Shown here in pieces: positions 58,146 to 64,000 of a DNA stretch of 64,000 nucleotides. The stretch's first letter is position 1. Each line of letters opens with the position of its first letter. The notes under the pieces are model-generated. The model was not told where the DNA came from. It did not search any database and saw only the letters and a program-made list of their open reading frames with translations. Where the stretch lies: NCBI GenBank assembly GCA_964400125.1, contig CAYNSR010000009.1, positions 1 to 64,000 of the forward strand, read 5' to 3'. A program made the position numbers and the translations under genes. This DNA is from Micavibrio sp964400125. Lineage in GTDB: Bacteria; Pseudomonadota; Alphaproteobacteria; Micavibrionales; Micavibrionaceae.

Positions 58146-59645
58146 TTATTTTTCGTAATATTCGGCAATCAGTCGGTCAAGCATGCGCACGCCGAAACCC
58201 GTGCCGCCCACGGTCGAGGACATGCCGGTTCCGGCGATATCCAGATGCGCCCACGGGGTTTTGTCTTCGACAAAGGATTCGAGAAAGGCGGCGGCGGTGC
58301 AGGACCCGGCCTTTCCGGCGGTGCCGATGTTGCGCAGGTCGGCAACCTTGCTTTCGACATCCTTGCGGAAGGCGGCGTCCAGCGGCATGCGCCAGTATTT
58401 TTCTCCGACGGCCTTTCCGGCGGAGTCGATCTGCGACCATAACGTGTCGTCATTGACGAACGTGCCGCAATATTCATGGCCCAGCGCCACGACAATCGCC
58501 CCGGTCAGCGTCGCCAGATCGATGATGGCCGCAGGTTTGTATTTTTGCTGCACATAGGTCAGGGAATCGCACAGGACCAGACGCCCTTCGGCGTCGGTGT
58601 TCAAAACCTCAATCGTCCTGCCGGACAGCGATGTCAGGATATCCCCCGGGCGGTAGGCCATGCCGTCGGGCATGTTTTCGGCCAGTGCAACAATGCCGAC
58701 GATTTCCGCTTCGGCCTTGCGCAGGGCCAGCGCCTTCATCGTGCCGATCACTGCGGCAGACCCGCCCATATCCATTTTCATTTCATCCATGCTACCCGCC
58801 GGTTTGATGGAAATGCCGCCGGTATCGAAGGTGATGCCCTTGCCGACCAGTGCCAGCGGGCCACCTTTGGCCTTTTTCGGTTTGCCGCCGCTCTGGCCGA
58901 GTCCGTTCCAGTACATGACGACGACGCAGGGCGGATGCGCTGAACCCTGTCCAACGGCCAGATGGGCCCCAAACCCCAGTGTTTTGAGTTTTTTCTCATC
59001 GAGAATTTCAACCCTGATGCCAAGGCCGGAGAGTTCCTTTTTCACCCGGGCGGCATAGGTGGCGGGATAGAGGTGGTTGGGCGGGGTGTTGACCAGATCG
59101 CGGGCCAGAAAAACCCCCGCCGATACCGCGTCCGCGACCCCGAAGGGTTTTGCGAATTTCCGGGCCTCGGCAGTGATGAGCGTGATGCGGGAGAGTTTCG
59201 GCGTATCGTCGTCTTTCTTTTTGCTGCGGTATTGGGTGAAGGCATAGGTTTTGAGTTTTAGCCCCATGGCCAGCGCGTCCGCAGCAAAACCATCGGCGTG
59301 GAACAGGACATTTTCTGCCCCTGCATGTTGAAGGGCCGTGAACAGTTTTCCGCCGATGGTTTCGGCGTCGCGGTCCTTGTGGATTTCGGGTTCGTTCGTG
59401 CCGAGCAGGATGATCCGTGCGAAATCCTGTTGCGGCAGCGCCGCCAGACTTAAGGTTTGGCCAGCCTTGCCGCTAAAGGTCTTCTGGCGCTTCAGATAGG
59501 CGGAAATCAGACCTCCGGTCTGTGCATCGAGTGTTTTGGCGGCGGGCGAAAGCTTGTTGCCTTTCGCGACGGGCACGACCACGGTATCCACCTTTATTTT
59601 GGCGGGGGGCTTGGGGGAAAACGTTATGGAGAGGGGATGGGTCAT
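58146..59645 (-). CDS. leucyl aminopeptidase, M17 family, copy 2
   Basis: 499 residues from ATG 59645 (AAGGAAATCATC upstream). VGKGITFDTGGISIKPAGSMDEMKMDM, NTDAEGRLVLCD and IDLATLTGAIVVALGHE give the intact M17 site. It is clearly homologous to copy 1 but too diverged to be recent. 97 bases separate them. Tandem M17 genes suggest specialised peptide use. Confidence 0.94.
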   Translation of the reverse strand: MTHPLSITFSPKPPAKIKVDTVVVPVAKGNKLSPAAKTLDAQTGGLISAYLKRQKTFSGKAGQTLSLAALPQQDFARIILLGTNEPEIHKDRDAETIGGKLFTALQHAGAENVLFHADGFAADALAMGLKLKTYAFTQYRSKKKDDDTPKLSRITLITAEARKFAKPFGVADAVSAGVFLARDLVNTPPNHLYPATYAARVKKELSGLGIRVEILDEKKLKTLGFGAHLAVGQGSAHPPCVVVMYWNGLGQSGGKPKKAKGGPLALVGKGITFDTGGISIKPAGSMDEMKMDMGGSAAVIGTMKALALRKAEAEIVGIVALAENMPDGMAYRPGDILTSLSGRTIEVLNTDAEGRLVLCDSLTYVQQKYKPAAIIDLATLTGAIVVALGHEYCGTFVNDDTLWSQIDSAGKAVGEKYWRMPLDAAFRKDVESKVADLRNIGTAGKAGSCTAAAFLESFVEDKTPWAHLDIAGTGMSSTVGGTGFGVRMLDRLIAEYYEK

Positions 59646-59755
59646 GATGATTTCCTTTGTTGCGCCGAGAAGAATACACGAGGTTGCACTCTTCACCAAG
59701 AGAGGCTGCCAAGCGGAGGGGTTTGCGGGGCTGCGGGAATGATTTATAAGGGGCC

Positions 59756-60892
59756 ATGATCTTTGACCGCTACCTTTTCAGATCCCTGATGCTGGCGACA
59801 GTTTTTATTACACTGACGCTGGTCGCGGTCATTTTTCTGACCCAGTCGCTGCGTTTTCTTGAACTGGTCATTAATTCCGGGGCTTCAGGGACCGCGTTTT
59901 TGCTCTTGACCTTGCTGGCCCTGCCGCGATTTTTTGAAATTATCCTGCCGATTGCGCTGATGGCGGCGGTGATTTTCGTCTATCACCGCATGACTATCGA
60001 CAGCGAAGTGGTGGCGATGAAGGCGGCGGGGGTGTCGCCTTGGGCGCTGGGGCGTCCGGCGATGGTGTTTTCCGGTCTGGTTTTTCTCATTTTATTCATG
60101 ATGACGGCCTGGCTGGGTCCGGTGACCCTGTCGAACATGCAGCATTTGCGGCAGGTCATCAAGGCGCAGGTTTCGAGTCTGCTATTCCGGGAAGGGGTCT
60201 TCAGCCCCGTGGGCAGCGGCGTGACGGTCTTCGTCCGCAGCCGCACCGGGGCGGGCGAGCTGGAGGGAATCGTGATTCACGATGCGCGTCCGGAAAACGA
60301 AAGCCCTGTGACGATCATCGCCCGGCGCGGCGTGCTGGTCAGTGCCGAAGACGGGCAGAAAGTCGTGGTGTATCAGGGGTCGCGGCAGGCTTACGATCCC
60401 GGATCGGGAAATCTGGGCCGCCTTGATTTTACCCGCTATACCATCGATCTTCCGGAAGAAAACGGCGTCGTGCGCCAGCGCTGGCGCGAACCGGACGAGC
60501 GGACCTTGTGGGAGCTGTTTATGCCGGATGTTGAAAATACCCGCGATGTGGCCAGCCGTCACGATTTCATGATCGAGGCGCATCGGCGGATGATCAGCCC
60601 CTTTCTGGCCCCGGCCTTCGCGGTGATTGCGCTGATGAGCATGTTACTCGGGCCGCTGGAGCGGCGCGGGCTGGGCCGCAGGATTGCCATTGCCATTTTG
60701 GCGGTGGTCGTGATCGAGGGGCTGTATCTGGCCGCGTTCAGCCTTGCTGAAAAAACCGGCTGGGGCGTGGTGTTGATGTATGTTTTGGTATTTTTTCCGC
60801 TGGTTTCCGGGGTCGTTTTGCTTCAGGGGCGTAGCGAGGGCCTGCGGTTGAAAATGCTGCGTCTGTGGCAACGGCACAAGGTGTGGTCATGA
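59756..60892 (+). CDS. lptF: LPS export permease LptF
   Basis: 378 residues with six membrane helices in two blocks of three around a periplasmic jellyroll domain. It starts MIFDRYLFRSLMLATVFITL, with the YjgP/YjgQ motif VMKAAGVSPWALGRP; the periplasmic part contains VFSPVGSGVTVFVRSRTG. With LptG and LptB it extracts LPS. Start with AAGGGGCC upstream. Its stop overlaps the lptG start (ATGA). Confidence 0.93.
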   Translation: MIFDRYLFRSLMLATVFITLTLVAVIFLTQSLRFLELVINSGASGTAFLLLTLLALPRFFEIILPIALMAAVIFVYHRMTIDSEVVAMKAAGVSPWALGRPAMVFSGLVFLILFMMTAWLGPVTLSNMQHLRQVIKAQVSSLLFREGVFSPVGSGVTVFVRSRTGAGELEGIVIHDARPENESPVTIIARRGVLVSAEDGQKVVVYQGSRQAYDPGSGNLGRLDFTRYTIDLPEENGVVRQRWREPDERTLWELFMPDVENTRDVASRHDFMIEAHRRMISPFLAPAFAVIALMSMLLGPLERRGLGRRIAIAILAVVVIEGLYLAAFSLAEKTGWGVVLMYVLVFFPLVSGVVLLQGRSEGLRLKMLRLWQRHKVWS

Positions 60893-61992
60893 AACTGACG
60901 CCGACACTCAGCCTCTATCTGGCCCGGCTTTATGCCGGAAATTTTCTGGGGATCGGGGCGATTTTGCTGGGGATCGTCTATCTGTTTGATACGGTCGAAT
61001 TGCTGCGGCGGGCGAGCAAGCGCGCCGATGTGCCGCTTTCGCTGGTGCTGGAAATGGGCCTGTATAAATTGCCCGAAGTCGGGCAGATCATCCTGCCTTT
61101 TGCCGTCCTGTTCAGCGCCATTTTCTCTTTCTGGGTTCTGGGCCGTCGTCATGAGCTGGTGGTGGTGCGTGCGGCGGGGTTTTCCGTCTGGCAGTTTCTG
61201 GCTCCGGTCATGGGCGTGGCAGGGTTGATCGGGATACTGCAAATGGGCGCGATCAATCCGGTGGGGGCGGTGATGCTGGCGAAATATGAAACGCTGGAAT
61301 CCGAACATCTGATGGTCGGAGAAAAGGATCTGGTGACGTTGTTCGACCGGGGCTTGTGGTTGCGCCAGATGTTGCCGGGAAATCAGGGTTATGTCGTCCT
61401 GCACGCCGAAAAAATCATTCTTCCCACATGGGAGATGAAAGGGGTGATGGCGTTGTTTTTCGGGGCGGACGACGCCTTCGAAAAAAGGATCGACGCGGGC
61501 GGCGCCCGCCTGCAGGGTGGCGAGTGGGTGTTTGAAGGCGCGCTGGTGCATCAGCCGAGGCAGGGCGTTGAAAGCCATCCCAGCCTGACCTTGCCGACCA
61601 GCCTGACACCGGATGATATCGAAGAAAGTTTCGCCTCGCCCATGGCGCATTCCTTCTGGCGTCTACCATCTTATATCAAGACCTTAAGTCAGGCCGGGTT
61701 TGACGCGACCAGACTGAGGATTCATTTTCATGCCCTGCTCGCCCAACCGGTCCTGTTTGCGGCGATGATCTTGCTGGCGGCGGCGGTCAGTTTGCGGCCA
61801 CAGCGGTTCCAGCATACTTTTGCGCTGATGGCGAGCGGTGTGCTGATGGGGTTTTTAGTCTTTTTTATCTCCAGTTTTTTGCAGGCTCTGGGCGCTTCGC
61901 AGCAAATTCCGGTCCTGCTGGCGGCATGGTCGCCTTCCGTGGTGACCCTGTTGCTCGGGGTGGCGGTGATCCTTGGCCTGGAAGATGGATAA
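60889..61992 (+). CDS. lptG: LPS export permease LptG
   Basis: About 367 residues from ATG 60889. LTPTLSLYLARLYAGNFLGIGAIL and VVVRAAGFSVWQFLAP mark the YjgQ type; the three C-terminal helices are VLFAAMILLAAAVSL, FALMASGVLMGFLVFFISS and WSPSVVTLLLGVAVILGL. Translational coupling to lptF supports a complex with it. Confidence 0.93.
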   Translation: MKLTPTLSLYLARLYAGNFLGIGAILLGIVYLFDTVELLRRASKRADVPLSLVLEMGLYKLPEVGQIILPFAVLFSAIFSFWVLGRRHELVVVRAAGFSVWQFLAPVMGVAGLIGILQMGAINPVGAVMLAKYETLESEHLMVGEKDLVTLFDRGLWLRQMLPGNQGYVVLHAEKIILPTWEMKGVMALFFGADDAFEKRIDAGGARLQGGEWVFEGALVHQPRQGVESHPSLTLPTSLTPDDIEESFASPMAHSFWRLPSYIKTLSQAGFDATRLRIHFHALLAQPVLFAAMILLAAAVSLRPQRFQHTFALMASGVLMGFLVFFISSFLQALGASQQIPVLLAAWSPSVVTLLLGVAVILGLEDG

Positions 61993-62159
61993 GGGTTGAA
62001 ATCCATTGTGGCCCGGATTGATTTTTGCACGGGGCGCAGCCATGATGGGGGAATCGGACGGGCGGCGATTTCCGGGGGCTTCTCCTTGATTTTCCAGAAC
62101 CTTTTGATGATCTGCGTTAACGAAGTTGTAAATCGGACATGATTTACTGGGAAGGCAGA

Positions 62160-63014
62160 ATGACTTTCACACGGGCATCCAGAATGCGGGGACACAAAAG
62201 AGTGGTAAAAGAATTTTCCGGCCATGGCGTTTTTCAGATCGGCGGCACCCGTGCGGGCGGTTTCCGGCTTTCCATTCTGGCTTTGCTGCTCTGTACCGGG
62301 CTGGCGGGATGCGCGACGGCTCCGGCGGGTGGCGAGGATATCGCTGATCCGTTTCAGGGTGTGAACCGTGCCGTTTTTGCCTTCAACGATGTTGCCGATC
62401 AGGCGGTAATCCGTCCGGCGGCAAAGGGATATCGCGCGGTCGTGCCCCAGCCGGCACGCAATGGTCTGCGTAACTTTCTCCGGAACCTGAAATCACCCGT
62501 AACCTTCGTGAACGAGGTGTTGCAGGGCGACATGAGCGGCGCGGGAGATGTCCTGACGCGCACGGCGGTCAACACGTTCGTCGGTGCGGGCGGTCTTTTC
62601 GATGTGGCAGCGGCTGAAGGTTATCCGTATCAGCGCGAAGATTTCGGCCAGACTTTGGCGGTCTGGGGCGTGGATCACGGCCCGTATCTGGTTCTTCCCC
62701 TGATGGGCCCGTCTTCGGCGCGGGATGGTACGGGGTTGCTGGTCGATATGTTCTTTGATCCGCTGAACTGGTATTTCTACAATGTGCGGCCTGAAAACGA
62801 GGGTTGGCAATATGCCCGCTTTGCCGCAGAGGGGCTTGTCAAGCGCGAGGAATTGCTGGACGCGCTGGATGATTTGCGCCGCAATTCTTTCGATTACTAC
62901 ACCGCGATGCGCAGCGCCTATGCCCAGCGCCGGGAGGCCGAGGTTCGGGATCAGGTCGGCGGCGGGTCCTTGGGCGCTATGGCCGCCATACCTGATTATA
63001 CGGATGAGGAATAA
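62160..63014 (+). CDS. mlaA: MlaA/VacJ phospholipid transport lipoprotein
   Basis: About 284 residues from ATG 62160 with GGAAGG upstream. A long basic N-terminus precedes the lipoprotein signal ALLLCTGLAGC (lipid on Cys of LAGC). The MlaA core has DPFQGVNRAVFAFND, RNFLRNLKSPVTFVNEVLQGD and DFGQTLAVWGV. It removes surface phospholipids from the outer membrane. A terminator separates it from mlaC. Confidence 0.94.
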   Translation: MTFTRASRMRGHKRVVKEFSGHGVFQIGGTRAGGFRLSILALLLCTGLAGCATAPAGGEDIADPFQGVNRAVFAFNDVADQAVIRPAAKGYRAVVPQPARNGLRNFLRNLKSPVTFVNEVLQGDMSGAGDVLTRTAVNTFVGAGGLFDVAAAEGYPYQREDFGQTLAVWGVDHGPYLVLPLMGPSSARDGTGLLVDMFFDPLNWYFYNVRPENEGWQYARFAAEGLVKREELLDALDDLRRNSFDYYTAMRSAYAQRREAEVRDQVGGGSLGAMAAIPDYTDEE

Positions 63015-63035
63015 AAATCCGTTTTCGTAATAACG

Positions 63036-63063
63036 GGCCGGGTCAGGGCACCCGGCCTTTTTC
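63036..63063 (+). terminator. rho-independent terminator after mlaA
   Basis: GGCCGGGT and ACCCGGCC form an 8-bp stem with a six-base loop, followed by TTTTTC. Confidence 0.85.
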
Positions 63064-63156
63064 TTTGCATGCCACAGAAAAGTCGCGAAGCTTGCCTATA
63101 ATGTTCTTGTCGGAGTAGAAAAATTGTCACGAAAATATTTCAAGGGGTCTGGTTTC

Positions 63157-63849
63157 ATGCGGTCCGGTTTTAAAAGCCTTCTTTTGGCAAGTGCCGTTGC
63201 TGGTGGTTTTGTTCTGGCGGGCGAAAGGCCGTCCGGCGCGGCCGGGTTGGCGGATATGTCGCGGAGTGGAGCATCGCCGTCGTTTGTTGTGCATGTCACC
63301 GCATCCGCCGAAAAGGGGAGCCAGGTTCAGGTTGGGGCGCAGAATTTTGTGAATTCCATGGCGCGCCGTGCGCTCGATTTTCTCGGCAACGCGCAGCAGA
63401 CGCAGAACCAGAAAACGGAATCGTTCCGCCGTTTGCTGGAAGACAATTACGACATGGAAACGATCGGGCGCTTCACTCTCGGGCGTTACTGGAAAACCGC
63501 TACGCCGCAACAGCGCACCGAATATCAGAAGCTCTTCAAAAAACGCGTCGTTGAGATGTATTCGCAGCGTTTTTCGGAATACAAGGGCCAGAAATTCGAA
63601 GTTGTTTCCGCCCGGGCGGAGGGTGAAAACGATACCATCGTAACCTCGAAAATCATTCCCGTGGACGGGTCGCCGCAAGTCGTTGTGGACTGGCGCGTGC
63701 GTTACAAGGATGGACGTTACCGCGTCGTTGATGTGATCGTCGAAGGAGTCAGCATGTCGGTCACGCAACGTTCCGATTTCTCCTCCGTTATCCAGCAGGG
63801 CGGTGGGGATGTTCAGGTGCTGATCGATCACCTGAAACGCAACATCTGA
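63157..63849 (+). CDS. mlaC: MlaC phospholipid-binding periplasmic protein
   Basis: About 230 residues from ATG 63157 (AAGGGG upstream); a TTG at 63124 is less likely. Signal peptide KSLLLASAVAGGFVLA, then FVNSMARRALDFLGN, FTLGRYWKTATPQQRTEYQKLF and PVVDWRVRYKDGRYRVVDVIVEG-type strands of the Ttg2D/MlaC family. It shuttles phospholipids between MlaA and the MlaFEDB complex, which is not in the window. Confidence 0.93.
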   Translation: MRSGFKSLLLASAVAGGFVLAGERPSGAAGLADMSRSGASPSFVVHVTASAEKGSQVQVGAQNFVNSMARRALDFLGNAQQTQNQKTESFRRLLEDNYDMETIGRFTLGRYWKTATPQQRTEYQKLFKKRVVEMYSQRFSEYKGQKFEVVSARAEGENDTIVTSKIIPVDGSPQVVVDWRVRYKDGRYRVVDVIVEGVSMSVTQRSDFSSVIQQGGGDVQVLIDHLKRNI

Positions 63850-63868
63850 ATTTTCTTCATGCGCAAGA

Positions 63869-63897
63869 AAAAACCGGCTATGCGCCGGTTTTTTTGT
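63869..63897. terminator. bidirectional rho-independent terminator
   Basis: AAACCGGC and GCCGGTTT (with flanking A and T runs) around TATGC, between convergent mlaC and the partial gene at 63914. Confidence 0.88.
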
Positions 63898-63913
63898 TTT
63901 CCATCACCAGTAT

Positions 63914-64000
63914 TTACTTTTTCTGCATCTGGCTCAATGCAGCAGCGCCGCCCGCGCTCACCTGGTTGGTGATAATCTGGCTCTGGCCGTAGACGGTGCT
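63914..64000 (-). CDS. partial CDS, C-terminal end only
   Basis: 28 codons plus stop are visible on the minus strand, ending QVSAGGAAALSQMQKK. The start lies beyond the window. The fragment is too short to identify. Confidence 0.6.
   Translation of the reverse strand, partial: STVYGQSQIITNQVSAGGAAALSQMQKK

Noticed and set aside
62114..62130. CtrA box upstream of mlaA (TTAACGAAGTTGTAAA)
   Set aside because: The second half-site is only partly matched (GTAA), so it is not listed as a site.

Overview
The window looks like a chromosomal segment of an alphaproteobacterium. The evidence is gene order and family content. There is a cmk-rpsA-ihfB block next to pyrF, accD and folC, a ChvG-ChvI two-component pair followed by rapZ, and an lptC-lptA-lptB-rpoN-hpf block. 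A DivL-type kinase with Tyr in place of the phospho-accepting His sits near ahcY, and an Hsp20-DUF1150 pair and a CtrA-like box are also present. The closer lineage cannot be fixed from sequence reading alone. Missing trpFBA, hprK and ptsN at their usual places and a large RTX protein would fit a host-dependent or predatory lineage such as Micavibrionales, but that is only a suggestion. Most of the window is GC-rich housekeeping sequence. Three stretches are AT-richer and look acquired: an OLD-family nuclease at the left edge, the IS/MITE-scarred interval at 16.3-16.8 kb, and the RTX region at 38.9-45.4 kb.

Layout, left to right. 0-2.5 kb: OLD-type ATPase/nuclease and two small proteins. 2.7-9.1 kb: DivL-like kinase, HD protein, inositol-phosphatase-family enzyme, a zeta-toxin-like P-loop protein on the other strand, and ahcY. 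9.2-13 kb: rapZ, chvG, chvI. 13.1-23.6 kb, nearly all minus strand: folC, accD, pyrF, ihfB, a CBS protein, rpsA, an EF-hand protein (plus strand), a second CBS protein, cmk, aroA. 23.7-30 kb: a GGDEF-EAL protein with a GEDEF motif, dihydroorotase, a response regulator and cysS. 30-39 kb: small hypotheticals, a zinc-finger protein, hsp20-DUF1150, then hpf, rpoN, lptB, lptA, lptC, kdsD, an RNase D-like exonuclease and tRNA-Leu(CAG). 38.9-45.4 kb: a rearranged RTX cassette array. 45.6-47.1 kb: a REC/degenerate-GGDEF protein and a phage-like small protein behind its own promoter and leader terminator. 47.1-51.7 kb: recR, flavin reductase, lolA, ftsK. 51.9-56.4 kb: a small membrane protein behind a CtrA-like box, a 58-residue protein, efp, earP, pheA, cytochrome c, holC. 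56.4-64 kb: two tandem M17 aminopeptidases, lptF, lptG, mlaA, mlaC and the end of one more gene.

Functionally the window is rich in envelope biogenesis. It holds the LPS transport genes lptABC and lptFG, kdsD for Kdo, lolA for lipoproteins and mlaA/mlaC for phospholipid asymmetry. It is also rich in cell-cycle and signalling genes (divL, chvIG, c-di-GMP enzyme, ftsK, rpoN). The two most interesting regions are: (1) the RTX locus, where a full 1494-residue type-I-secreted RTX protein is preceded by two paralogous small soluble proteins, a four-helix membrane protein and broken pieces of further copies, suggesting a collapsed tandem array of a membrane protein / small protein / RTX cassette; and (2) efp next to earP, predicting arginine-rhamnosylated EF-P (Arg32) in an apparent alphaproteobacterium.
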